Shown here piece by piece: positions 52,705 through 61,286 of a DNA stretch of 64,000 nucleotides (position 1 is the first letter of the stretch; each line of letters opens with the position of its first letter). The DNA comes from UMGS1783 sp900555065 (GTDB lineage Bacteria; Bacillota; Clostridia; Oscillospirales; UMGS1783): NCBI GenBank assembly GCA_937991645.1, contig CALKPL010000025.1, positions 310,001-374,000 of the forward strand, written 5' to 3'. A program made the position numbers and the translations under genes. The notes beneath the pieces are model-generated. The model was not told where the DNA came from, made no database searches, and was given only the letters and a program-made list of their open reading frames with translations.

Positions 52705-52807
52705 GCAATGTTTTTGCAATAGGGATCTTTCGATTTCATATTCGTACCGAACATCCGCCGACGCAAGGCTGATAACGGACGCGGACAATGGAACTTAAAG
52801 TATAAAA

Positions 52808-52840
52808 CGCCCGGGGAAAAGCGCTGCTTTTCTCCGGGCG
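52808..52840 (-). terminator. Terminator at the end of the nine-gene metabolic operon
   Basis: A 15-bp stem with one mismatch (CGCCCGGGGAAAAGC with GCTTTTCTCCGGGCG, loop GCT), followed by TTTT on the minus strand, 21 bases after the larA-like stop. Confidence 0.8.
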
Positions 52841-52860
52841 GGCTTTTTACACGTATCCGT

Positions 52861-54111
52861 TCAGCTTTCCTTCAGCTCCGGAAGGGTTGAGCCGGCATAG
52901 GGCATGACGAGAACTTTCGCATCCCTGCCGCATTTCTCATAAGCCGCTTCCAGCGCGTCCTGCACAGACGGGTATGGTTTCAGATGTATGCTTCTGACAA
53001 AGTCGTCCGTAAGATCGCTGACAAGATAGATATCGGCGTTCTGGAGGACCAGAGAAATCGCCGCGGCCTTATGACCGCCAAGCTCAAAGTGCTTTTTGAT
53101 ATTGACGACCATTTCTTCAGGGCTATAGCTCGTCATCCAGCGTTCAAAGCACTTCTCGCCCAGGCCCTCGGCGCAGGAGGCGGACAGGATGACGACGCCG
53201 CCGTCCTTGACGGCGAACTTCGCGTTGTCAAGCCCTTTCTGCGCCTGATAGAGATTCAAATCCTTCGGATAACCGCCGACGGATACGACGACGATATCCG
53301 CTTTCTCGGAAATCTGTACTTTGTACAGCGTATCGAGGAAGGCGCAGCCGGCCCGGTGAGCCTCGATATAATGACCGGAAAAGCTCTTGAGGATCTTTTT
53401 CTTTTCGTTGAGTACAACATTGACAATGTAATCGATCTTGCGGAACTCGGCGACCTGGTCGATATCCGCCCGGACGGGATTGCCTTCAATCCGACCCGTG
53501 GCGGCCTCGGCGCGCACCATCATGGAATGGTTCGCCTGGATGGCGTCATGGGTGGAAACGCCCGGCATAATGGCTTTGGCTCCGCCGGAGTAGCCCGCAA
53601 AATAGTGGAACTCTATATTGCCGACGCAAATCAGACGCTCGGCGTTTGCTACGACGGAGAACACGTCGACCGGCGTGCCGGCGTCCGTCGTACCAAGATG
53701 AACGCAGTCGCTGGGATCGGAGTCGATACAGCGGACCCGGTCATAGACCTCCTGGCCCACAAGCCTGATCTTCTCCTCTTCGGTATGCGGACGATGCGCG
53801 CCGAGCGCGAACACGACCGTAATATCCGAATCCTGGATCCCGGCGGCGCCGAGTTCATCTAACAGCGGCGGCAGCACGTCGTAGCTCGGAACGGGACGGG
53901 TCACGTCGCTCGTAATGATGACGACCTTTTCGCCCGGCTTGACGACTTTGTCCAGCCGGGGCGCGCCGATCGGCTCGCGCAGCGAACGCGCGACCTCGGC
54001 CCGGCCGCCGACCTCAACGTCGACCGGGTTGGGATTCATCACCATCAGCAGGTTGTCGTCATCCACCTGGAATTTGACGGTACCTTTGCTGAAACCCAAT
54101 TCAAAATCCAT
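52861..54111 (-). CDS. LarA-family nickel-dependent 2-hydroxyacid racemase
   Basis: LarA enzymes use the nickel-pincer nucleotide cofactor (NPN) to racemise lactate or, in other subfamilies, malate and other 2-hydroxyacids. 416 residues. The key residues are present: His in ALGAHRPHT (106/109), His169 in IEFHYFAGYSGGAKA, the cofactor-binding Lys179, and His195 in AIQANHSMMV; the 169/179/195 spacing equals that of the characterised lactate racemase (174/184/200). The cofactor genes larB, larC and larE are not in the window. It is the last gene of the operon; the linked malic enzyme makes malate a candidate substrate. Confidence 0.88.
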   Translation of the reverse strand: MDFELGFSKGTVKFQVDDDNLLMVMNPNPVDVEVGGRAEVARSLREPIGAPRLDKVVKPGEKVVIITSDVTRPVPSYDVLPPLLDELGAAGIQDSDITVVFALGAHRPHTEEEKIRLVGQEVYDRVRCIDSDPSDCVHLGTTDAGTPVDVFSVVANAERLICVGNIEFHYFAGYSGGAKAIMPGVSTHDAIQANHSMMVRAEAATGRIEGNPVRADIDQVAEFRKIDYIVNVVLNEKKKILKSFSGHYIEAHRAGCAFLDTLYKVQISEKADIVVVSVGGYPKDLNLYQAQKGLDNAKFAVKDGGVVILSASCAEGLGEKCFERWMTSYSPEEMVVNIKKHFELGGHKAAAISLVLQNADIYLVSDLTDDFVRSIHLKPYPSVQDALEAAYEKCGRDAKVLVMPYAGSTLPELKES

Positions 54112-54132
54112 AATTTGCTCCTTTCCAGGCGC

Positions 54133-55530
54133 TTAACGTTTAATACTGTGCGCGCAATGGCCCAGAACCATATGCGCCGCCTCCATAATCATCTCGTTGA
54201 CAGTCGGGTGCGGATGAATCGCGTTCGCGATCTCCTCCACCGTGCTCTCCAGCTTCATGGCGACGACACCCTCGCCGATCATATCGGTCGCATGCGCCGT
54301 GAACAGCTGCATGCCGAGGATTTCACCGGTGGTTTCATCCGTTACAATCTTCACAAAACCGTTCTGTTCGCCCATGACGAGGGATTTGCCGTTACGAACA
54401 GCGTCAAAGCGGCCGACTTTTACCTTATAGCCGGCTGCGCGCGCCTTTTCCTCATCCATACCGACGCTCGCGATTTCAGGCGTTGTATAGACGCAGGAGG
54501 GAACAAGATCAAAATCAGCCTTGACAAGCTTGTCGCCTTTACAGTTCTGCGCCGCGGCCATGCCCTGGGCAGACGCCGCATGTGCGAGCATGATTTTGCC
54601 GTTTACGTCGCCGATGGCGTAGATATTCGGGACATTGGTACGGCAGTAGTCGTCTACAACGACAAAGCCGCGCTCCATCTTCAGGCCAAGCGCTTCAAAT
54701 CCCACATCTTTGCTAACCGGACGACGGCCCGTTGAGAGAATGACGATTTCGCCGTTTTCGGTCAGGGTCTTGTCGTCCTGTGTAAAGGTTGCGGCCAGAC
54801 GGCCGTCCTTCTGCTCTATCCCGTTTACACGCGCGCCAAGATGGAAGCGGACGCCTTTCTTTTCCAGTATGCTGCGCATTGCGGAAGTGATATCCTTATC
54901 CATACCGGGCAGGATCTCAGGCATCATCTCTACGATGGAAACGTCGCAACCAAAAGCGTTCATAATGGAGGCGAACTCAATACCGATGACGCCGCCGCCT
55001 ATAATGACGGCGGATTTCGGCATTTCGGTCAGGGCCAAAAAGCCGTCGCTGTCCATCACGCCGGGCAGATCCACGCCGGGGATGGGGATTTTCGCAGGAA
55101 ACGAGCCGGTTGCGATGATCGCCTTATCGAAGGTGACCGTCTGCGGCTCGGCGCCCGTTACCTCTATCGTGTTCGCGTTCTTGAATACGCCGGTGCCGCG
55201 GACAAGGGTTACTTTGTTGCCGCGGAGCAGGCCTTCGATGCCGCGAACATTACGGTTGACGACAAAGTCTTTGCGCGCGGCGACCTTGCCGTAGTCAAAG
55301 GTCACATTATCCGCAAAGATACCAAACTCGGCGCCCTCTTTCGCATTTTGATAGAGCTCGGCAGAATGCAGCAGGGATTTGGTGGGGATACAACCGCGGT
55401 TCAGACAGGTGCCGCCCACGGCGTCCTTCTCGATCAGGACCGTCTTGAGCCCGAGCTGCGCGCTGGCGATCGCAGCGACATAGCCGCCGGGGCCGCCGCC
55501 CAGGACTGCGACTTCATATTGATTAGCCAT
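54133..55530 (-). CDS. lpdA: Dihydrolipoamide dehydrogenase (E3)
   Basis: A FAD enzyme that reoxidises the lipoyl arms and passes electrons to NAD+. 465 residues: FAD motif LGGGPGGYVAA near 10-20, redox disulfide GGTCLNRGCIPTKS (Cys42/Cys47), NAD-binding GGGVIGIEFAS near 180, and the C-terminal HPHPTVNE catalytic His/Glu. There is no lipoyl domain of its own. It directly follows E2 in the operon. Confidence 0.96.
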   Translation of the reverse strand: MANQYEVAVLGGGPGGYVAAIASAQLGLKTVLIEKDAVGGTCLNRGCIPTKSLLHSAELYQNAKEGAEFGIFADNVTFDYGKVAARKDFVVNRNVRGIEGLLRGNKVTLVRGTGVFKNANTIEVTGAEPQTVTFDKAIIATGSFPAKIPIPGVDLPGVMDSDGFLALTEMPKSAVIIGGGVIGIEFASIMNAFGCDVSIVEMMPEILPGMDKDITSAMRSILEKKGVRFHLGARVNGIEQKDGRLAATFTQDDKTLTENGEIVILSTGRRPVSKDVGFEALGLKMERGFVVVDDYCRTNVPNIYAIGDVNGKIMLAHAASAQGMAAAQNCKGDKLVKADFDLVPSCVYTTPEIASVGMDEEKARAAGYKVKVGRFDAVRNGKSLVMGEQNGFVKIVTDETTGEILGMQLFTAHATDMIGEGVVAMKLESTVEEIANAIHPHPTVNEMIMEAAHMVLGHCAHSIKR

Positions 55531-55595
55531 GCGATTCTCTCCTTTTTAAGCACGGGCGTGTAACTTCTGCTACACGCCCGTCTCAATCTCTTTGA

Positions 55596-57269
55596 TTACA
55601 GCATCAGATACGGGTTCTGCAGCAGCTTCTTCACGTACTGCAGGAACTGTGCGGCCGGCGCGCCGTCAATGATCCTGTGGTCGTATGTGAGCGACAGGGT
55701 CATGATCGGACGGATCTCCACCTTACCGTCTACCGCGACCGGCGTATCGGCGATCTTGCCTACGGCGAGGATCGCGGCTTCCGGCGGGTTAATGACGGCG
55801 GTGAACTCGTCGACATCATACATGCCGAGGTTCGTAATGGTAAAGGTGCCGTTCGCATATTCGTCACGCGTGAGCTTGCCGTCCTTGGCCTTCGCCGCAA
55901 GAGAAGCGACCTGCTCATGAATCTGTGTGACGGACAAAAGGTGCGCGTTCTTGATGTTCGGTACAATCAGTCCATTCTCAAGCGCAACGGCGATACCAAG
56001 GTTCACATAGTGCTTCATGATGATATTCTGGCCGTCCAGCGTCGCATTGACGTTCGGGAACTGGATCAGGGCGGCGGCTACCGCCTTGACGAGAATATCG
56101 GTGAAAGAAACTTTGATATCGGCTTCCTTGAGCTTGTTGCGGAACCGGACGGACTCGGTCATATCCACCTTCATGCGGTGATTGGCCTGGGCCATCTCGG
56201 TAAGGCTTCTGGACATATTGTTCGCAATCGCCTTGCGCATGCCGGCAAACGGGACGACGGTCTCCGCCTGCTCGTACACGACTTCGGGCGTACCCGGCGC
56301 TGTAATCGCCGCCAAAACATCGCCCTTCATAATCTTGCCGTTCACGCCGGTACCAGATACGCCGGCAAGGTCAACGCCTTCAAGTTCGGCAATTTTTCTG
56401 GCGACCGGCGTCGCCTTGATCACGTTCACGTCGGCGCTGAGGACGTCGCGCTCAATGATCAGCCCGTCCGGACCGGTGCCGGCAACGGCTTCAATGGGAA
56501 TGCCGCGCTCTTCAGCGCGCATACGCGCACGCGGCGTTGCAAAAACACGTTCGCCCGGCGCGCGGTGCACGGCCGGAGCCGCTGCAGGCGCAGCCTGTGC
56601 AGCAGGAGCCGCAGCGGGTTCCTGCGCCGCGGGCGCAGCAGGAGCCGCAGCCTGCGGGAGCAGAGGCGTAATATCGGTGCCAGGCTCGCCGATGATGGCA
56701 ATGGTCTCGGTGATGGGCACGACCTCGCCTTCACCGCGCACAATCTTTAAAAGCGTGCCGGAGGCGGTGGCGTCCATCGTGATGGTGAGCTTGTCGGTTT
56801 CCATCTCAAACAGGGGCTCGCCCTCTTTGACCTCTTCGCCTTCCTTTTTCAGCCATTTGATAATAGTGCCTTCCGTCATCTGCAGGCCCTGCTTGGGCAT
56901 GATGACTACGCTCGCGTTGATATTGCTTGTATCAACCGGGGCGGCAGGCGCGGGAGCTGCGGCGGGAGCCGGAGCTTCAGCGGCTTCAGCGGCTTCAGCG
57001 GCGGGCGCGGGCGCATCGGGGATCGCTTCGCCCGGCTCGCCGATATAGGCGATGGTCTCGGTGATGGGCACGACTTCGTTTTCACCGCGCACAATCTTCA
57101 AAAGCGTACCGGAAGCCGACGCATCAATCGTAATGGTGAGCTTATCGGTTTCCATCTCGAACAGGGGCTCGCCTTCTTTGACGACGTCGCCCTCCTTTTT
57201 CAGCCATTTGATGATGGTGCCTTCCGTCATTTGGAGACCTTGTTTCGGCATGATAACTGTAGATGCCAT
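55596..57269 (-). CDS. 2-oxoacid/acetoin dehydrogenase E2 with two lipoyl and apparently two E3-binding domains
   Basis: The acyltransferase core of the complex. 557 residues: lipoyl domain 1 (about 2-78, Lys43 in ETDKLT), an Ala/Pro linker, lipoyl domain 2 (about 120-197, Lys160), a second Ala/Pro linker, then two consecutive segments with E3-binding-domain pattern (about 241-277, VFATPRARMRAEERGIPIEA; about 284-321, IKATPVARKIAELEGVDLAG), and the catalytic domain (about 335-557) with HRIIDGAPAA (His531, Asp535). The two lipoyl domains are nearly identical in protein and DNA. Most E2 proteins have a single E3-binding domain. Confidence 0.92.
   Translation of the reverse strand: MASTVIMPKQGLQMTEGTIIKWLKKEGDVVKEGEPLFEMETDKLTITIDASASGTLLKIVRGENEVVPITETIAYIGEPGEAIPDAPAPAAEAAEAAEAPAPAAAPAPAAPVDTSNINASVVIMPKQGLQMTEGTIIKWLKKEGEEVKEGEPLFEMETDKLTITMDATASGTLLKIVRGEGEVVPITETIAIIGEPGTDITPLLPQAAAPAAPAAQEPAAAPAAQAAPAAAPAVHRAPGERVFATPRARMRAEERGIPIEAVAGTGPDGLIIERDVLSADVNVIKATPVARKIAELEGVDLAGVSGTGVNGKIMKGDVLAAITAPGTPEVVYEQAETVVPFAGMRKAIANNMSRSLTEMAQANHRMKVDMTESVRFRNKLKEADIKVSFTDILVKAVAAALIQFPNVNATLDGQNIIMKHYVNLGIAVALENGLIVPNIKNAHLLSVTQIHEQVASLAAKAKDGKLTRDEYANGTFTITNLGMYDVDEFTAVINPPEAAILAVGKIADTPVAVDGKVEIRPIMTLSLTYDHRIIDGAPAAQFLQYVKKLLQNPYLML
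56698..57267 (-). repeat. Internal tandem duplication of the lipoyl-domain coding region
   Basis: About 230 bases encoding lipoyl domain 1 (about 57036-57267) and domain 2 (about 56681-56913) are almost the same at DNA level, separated by the Ala/Pro-rich linker. Shared blocks include GGCGATGGTCTCGGTGATGG on the plus strand. This indicates recent duplication or gene conversion. Confidence 0.85.
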
Positions 57270-57282
57270 TCAAATCGCCTCC

Positions 57283-58260
57283 TTATTTGTAAAGTGTTCT
57301 CTTGATCGCGTCGTAAATATCCTGCTCCTGGGGCACAACGGCGTTTTCAAGGCCGAGGTTAAACGGCAGCGGGCAGGCTTTTGCGCCCAAACGCTCGACA
57401 GGCGCATCCAGATACTTGAAGCAGCGCTCCGAGATCTGAGAGCCGATCTCTGCGCCGATGCCGCAGACCTTGTGCGCTTCGTGCACGACGACTGCGCGGC
57501 CCGTCTTTTTCACGGACGCTTCAATGGTATCCATGTCCAGAGGAACGATGGTGCGCGGGTCGATGACCTCGACGCTGATACCCTCTTTCTCAAGGCGCTC
57601 GGCGACGTTGACAGCCTTCTGTACATAGGTATGCGTGCCTACGACGGTGACATCCTTGCCTTCGCGGACGACCTTTGCCTGGCCGAACGGGATGCAGTAG
57701 TCCGGATCGTCGTTGACTTCGCCCTTGACGACGTAAAGCTGCTTGTGCTCAATAAAGATAACGGGGTTATCGTCGCGGATCGCCGTGCGCAGCAGGCCGG
57801 TTGCGTCGTCCGCCGTAGAGGGCATAACGACCTTCAGGCCGGGGAAGTGCACGAACAGCGCCTCAACGCTCTGCGAATGGGTCGCGGCGTTACCGCGGCC
57901 GACGCCCTGCTGACCGCGGATGACCAGGGGAATACGGGCCTTACCGCCGAAAACATAACGGGTTTTTGCAACCTGGTTGATGATCTGGTCGGCGGCGACG
58001 AGAGCAAAGTCCATATACATGAGTTCCACAATCGGACGCATACCCACGCAGGCGGCGCCAAGACCGGCGCCGACAAAGCCGGCTTCACTGATCGGAGTGT
58101 TGCGGACGCGTTCCGGACCGAACTCGTCCACAAGGCCTCTCGTGCAGCCAAATATACCGCCGAGAACCTCTACGTCTTCACCCATGACGAAGACTTTATC
58201 GTCTCTGCGCATCTCCTGCGCAGTGACGTCACGAATTGCCATTGCGTATGACTTTTTCAT
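57283..58260 (-). CDS. 2-oxoacid/acetoin dehydrogenase E1 beta subunit
   Basis: A 325-residue transketolase-like subunit that completes the TPP site. Typical segments are VFVMGEDVEVLGGIFG, TPISEAGFVGAGLGAA, MYMDFALVAADQIINQVAK, and the C-terminal transketolase domain (VEVIDPRTIVPLD, HEAHKVCGIGAEI). It resembles both AcoB and PDH E1beta. The start codon overlaps the E1alpha stop by one base. Confidence 0.93.
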   Translation of the reverse strand: MKKSYAMAIRDVTAQEMRRDDKVFVMGEDVEVLGGIFGCTRGLVDEFGPERVRNTPISEAGFVGAGLGAACVGMRPIVELMYMDFALVAADQIINQVAKTRYVFGGKARIPLVIRGQQGVGRGNAATHSQSVEALFVHFPGLKVVMPSTADDATGLLRTAIRDDNPVIFIEHKQLYVVKGEVNDDPDYCIPFGQAKVVREGKDVTVVGTHTYVQKAVNVAERLEKEGISVEVIDPRTIVPLDMDTIEASVKKTGRAVVVHEAHKVCGIGAEIGSQISERCFKYLDAPVERLGAKACPLPFNLGLENAVVPQEQDIYDAIKRTLYK

Positions 58261-59228
58261 TAGTTTTCGCCCCCTTCATAAAATACATCCTGAAGGACAT
58301 ATGCGGGATCGGGCTCGGGATCGTTGAGCGCGAATTCCGCGGCGGCGGCCATCTCTTCGGTAGCGGACTGCTCCAGCGCGTCCATCTCCGCGTCGGTGAC
58401 CTTGTGCTCTTTCTTCAGATACTCGCGCAGGCGCTTGATCGGATCCTTCGCCTTCCACTCCTCTACCTCTTCCTTGGTGCGGTAGGGCGTGGGGTCGCCG
58501 GTCCAGTGGCCGAGCCAGCGGTACGTCTTGGTTTCGATCAGGATGGGGCCCTTGCCGGCACGCACATCCTTGACTGCCTTGTCAAAGACCTTGCCGAGGG
58601 CAACGACGTCGTTGCCGTCGACCGTGATGCCCTGAATGTCATAGGCCTTGGCGCGTACGGAAATGTCCTTGACAGACGTGCTCTGCCAGGAGGGAACGGA
58701 AATGCCGTACAGGTTGTTCTCCACAACAAAGATGACGGGCAGTTTCCAGACGGCGGCCAGGTTCAGTGATTCATGGAAAGTACCTTCATTGGTCGCGGAG
58801 TCGCCGCTCCAGCAGACGACGACCTGATTGCCGCCCTGCATCTTGACGCCGAGGCCGGCGCCGGTCGCGATGGGATAGCCGCCGCCGACGATGGCGTTGG
58901 CGCCCAGGTTGCCCTTGGTGAAGTCGGCGATATGCATGGAGCCGCTGCGGCCCTTGCAGTAACCGTCGCGCTTACCCATCAGCTCGCACATGGCGTAGTC
59001 CAGGCGCGCGCCCTTTGCGATGCAGTGGCCGTGGCCGCGATGGGTCGACGTGATATAGTCCTCGTCTGTGATGAAGTTGGCCATAGTCGCAGGAGCGGCT
59101 TCTTCACCGACACAGAGATGGACGGAACCTCTGAGGATATTCTTCTCAAAGAAATCTACAGCGGTCATTTCAAACTTGCGGATCCGATACATCATAAGCA
59201 ATGTATCCAGATATTGCTGTTTGGTCAT
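58260..59228 (-). CDS. 2-oxoacid/acetoin dehydrogenase E1 alpha subunit (AcoA-like)
   Basis: The TPP-binding subunit that decarboxylates a 2-oxoacid or cleaves acetoin and passes the acyl group to E2. 322 residues with STHRGHGHCIAKG (61-73), GSMHIADFTKGNLGANAIVGG, and the TPP motif starting GDSATNEGTFHESLN (142-156), where the usual GDG is GDS. The SMHIAD and NGIVGGG-like stretches are closest to acetoin-dehydrogenase E1alpha. GGAGG lies 7 bases before the ATG at 59228; a GTG two codons earlier is too close. Pyruvate, a longer 2-oxoacid or acetoin are all possible substrates. Confidence 0.92.
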   Translation of the reverse strand: MTKQQYLDTLLMMYRIRKFEMTAVDFFEKNILRGSVHLCVGEEAAPATMANFITDEDYITSTHRGHGHCIAKGARLDYAMCELMGKRDGYCKGRSGSMHIADFTKGNLGANAIVGGGYPIATGAGLGVKMQGGNQVVVCWSGDSATNEGTFHESLNLAAVWKLPVIFVVENNLYGISVPSWQSTSVKDISVRAKAYDIQGITVDGNDVVALGKVFDKAVKDVRAGKGPILIETKTYRWLGHWTGDPTPYRTKEEVEEWKAKDPIKRLREYLKKEHKVTDAEMDALEQSATEEMAAAAEFALNDPEPDPAYVLQDVFYEGGEN

Positions 59229-59249
59229 GTTCACACCTCCAAAGAGTGA

Positions 59250-60125
59250 TTACTTCGACAGGACATCTTTGACAATGTCCACAATATGAGTCGTGGTCTC
59301 GGCGATGATAACGCCGGCTTCGCGCAGGACCTTCTCCTTGTTCTCGGCGCTGCCCGTGCCGTCTGCAGAGACGATGGCGCCCGCATGGCCCATGCTGCGG
59401 CCTTTGGGGGCGTTTTTGCCCGCGATCAGGGCGATGACGGGCTTGGTCACATGCTTTTTAATGTATTCAGCCGCGAGCTCTTCCTCGTTGCCGCCGATTT
59501 CACCGATCATGATGATTGCCTTGGTTTCGGGATCCTTTTCAAAGAGCGGCAGCACGTCGATAAAAGTAGAGCCGGGGATCATATCGCCGCCGACGCCGAC
59601 GCAGGTGCTCTGGCCAATGCCGGCGTTGGTCAGCATAAAGACCGTCTCATAGCAGTTGGTTGCGCTTCTGGACATGAGACCGACGTTGCCGGGCATAAAG
59701 ATGCGGTGGGCCATAAAGCCCGCCTTGGACTTACCCGGGGAAATGACGCCGAACGAGTTCGGGCCAACCACGCGCACGCCCTTCTTGCGGGACAGGTGGT
59801 ATGCTTCCATCATGTCATGAACGGGCACGTGCTCTGCGATGGTGATAATCAGCGGCACTTCCGCGTCGATTGCTTCCATCAGGCCGGATTTTGTGAATTT
59901 CGCCGGTACGAAGAGCACCGTCGCGTTCGCATCGGTCGCTTCCATGGCTTCCTTCACCGTATTGAACACAGGCACGCCGAGGACTTCCTGGCCGCCCTTG
60001 CCCGGCGTTACGCCGGCGACGACTTTGGTTCCGTACTGCAGCATCTGCTCCGTGTGGAAAGTGCCTTCGCGGCCGGTAATCCCCTGCACGATCAAACGGG
60101 TATTTTCATCTATCATAATACTCAT
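59250..60125 (-). CDS. sucD: Succinyl-CoA ligase alpha subunit (SucD-type)
   Basis: The CoA-binding and phosphohistidine subunit of an acyl-CoA ligase. 291 residues: the Rossmann CoA-binding domain (QGITGREGTFH, VVAGVTPGKGG), the GPNSFGVISPGKSKAGF stretch, and the active-site His247 in SMGHAGAIVS. It overlaps sucC by 4 bases. In this operon it probably runs toward ATP synthesis from an acyl-CoA (succinyl-CoA, or possibly acetyl- or propionyl-CoA). Confidence 0.94.
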   Translation of the reverse strand: MSIMIDENTRLIVQGITGREGTFHTEQMLQYGTKVVAGVTPGKGGQEVLGVPVFNTVKEAMEATDANATVLFVPAKFTKSGLMEAIDAEVPLIITIAEHVPVHDMMEAYHLSRKKGVRVVGPNSFGVISPGKSKAGFMAHRIFMPGNVGLMSRSATNCYETVFMLTNAGIGQSTCVGVGGDMIPGSTFIDVLPLFEKDPETKAIIMIGEIGGNEEELAAEYIKKHVTKPVIALIAGKNAPKGRSMGHAGAIVSADGTGSAENKEKVLREAGVIIAETTTHIVDIVKDVLSK

Positions 60126-61282
60126 AGCTGTGCTCTCCTTTTCACGAGCTCATCCACGCCGGCGATCAGGCCGTCGGCATAGACGACGTTCTCCAGGCCC
60201 TGGATAATTTCGAGACCTTTTTCCTTGTTGGTGCCTTCAAAGCGGATAATGATCAGCTTATTGATCCCGTACTGCTCTTTCGCAAGACGAATGCCGCCGG
60301 CCACCTCGTCGCAGCGGGTAATGCCGCCGAAAATGTTGATGAACAGGGCTTTGTTCTTGTCGTCATCGAGGATAATACGGATCGCTTCCTTAATCCGCTC
60401 GCTGGTCGCGCCGCCGCCGAGATCCAGGGCGGTACGGACTTTCATGCCCTTGTCGGAGATGCGGTCAATACAGCTCATGAGCATACCGGAACCGTTGCTC
60501 GAAACCGCGATGGAGCCGTCCTCATCGCAGGGGATGTACAGGAAGTTGAAGCTGCGCGCTTCAATGATCTTCGGATTCTCTTCCTTTTCCAGGCTCGCCT
60601 TGAACTCCTGGACTTCGGGCTGGCGGTACAGGGCGCTGTCGTCAACAGAGACCTTGCCGTCCAGCACGACGATGTTGCCGTCATGATCGACCGCGAGCGG
60701 GTTGATCTCGGCAAGCAGGCAGTCGCGCTTGCGGAAGAAGTCGTACAGTTTGCACAGTACTTCTTCAAACTGCGCGGCAGTCTTCCCGGTCAGGCCGGCC
60801 TTGGACGCCATATCGGAAGTGATATCGGCGGTCATACCGCTGAGGGGATTGACGGGAACTTTGAAGATGAGTTCGGGATTGGTTTTGGCCGTCTCCTCAA
60901 TCTCTACGCCGCCAGCCGGCGAGAAGATGAGCAGCGGGCACTTCGTCAGACGGTCGAGCATGATGGAAAGGTACATCTCGGAGGCAACGTCCGCCTTTTC
61001 AACCGCCATGAGGCGGTTGACGATATGGCCTTTGATGTTCATGCCCAGGATCTGACCGGCGACGTTTTTCAGTTCGTCCATATTGTCGGCCATCTTGATA
61101 CCGCCCGCTTTGCCGCGGCCGCCTACCTGAACCTGCGCTTTCACAACAAGCGGAAATGCGATCTCTTTATTGGCCTCCACAGCGGCGGCAAGGCCGTCGA
61201 CTGAATCGGAATGAACGCCCTTTTTCACGGGCAGTTCCGCCATTTCAAACAGGTCTCTCGCTTTATACTCCATTAAATCCAT
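60122..61282 (-). CDS. sucC: Succinyl-CoA ligase (ADP-forming) beta subunit
   Basis: The ATP-grasp subunit that binds nucleotide and pairs with SucD. 386 residues: MDLMEYKARDLFEMAELPVKKG start, KAQVQVGGRGKAGGIK nucleotide loop, AEINPLAV metal region, and the C-terminal phosphate-relay domain NIFGGITRCDEVAGGI. The start at 61280-61282 follows GGGG and lies 4 bases after the aldehyde dehydrogenase stop; the frame is open eight codons earlier, but those overlap that gene. Confidence 0.95.
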   Translation of the reverse strand: MDLMEYKARDLFEMAELPVKKGVHSDSVDGLAAAVEANKEIAFPLVVKAQVQVGGRGKAGGIKMADNMDELKNVAGQILGMNIKGHIVNRLMAVEKADVASEMYLSIMLDRLTKCPLLIFSPAGGVEIEETAKTNPELIFKVPVNPLSGMTADITSDMASKAGLTGKTAAQFEEVLCKLYDFFRKRDCLLAEINPLAVDHDGNIVVLDGKVSVDDSALYRQPEVQEFKASLEKEENPKIIEARSFNFLYIPCDEDGSIAVSSNGSGMLMSCIDRISDKGMKVRTALDLGGGATSERIKEAIRIILDDDKNKALFINIFGGITRCDEVAGGIRLAKEQYGINKLIIIRFEGTNKEKGLEIIQGLENVVYADGLIAGVDELVKRRAQL

Positions 61283-61286
61283 AAGA

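Noticed and set aside
55677..56750. Long plus-strand open frames opposite E2 (357 codons and others)
   Set aside because: Shadows of the Ala/Pro-rich E2 coding sequence; no independent start signals.
56681..57267. The duplicated block in E2 as a possible mobile element
   Set aside because: The repeats exactly match the lipoyl domains and stay in frame; it is a domain duplication.
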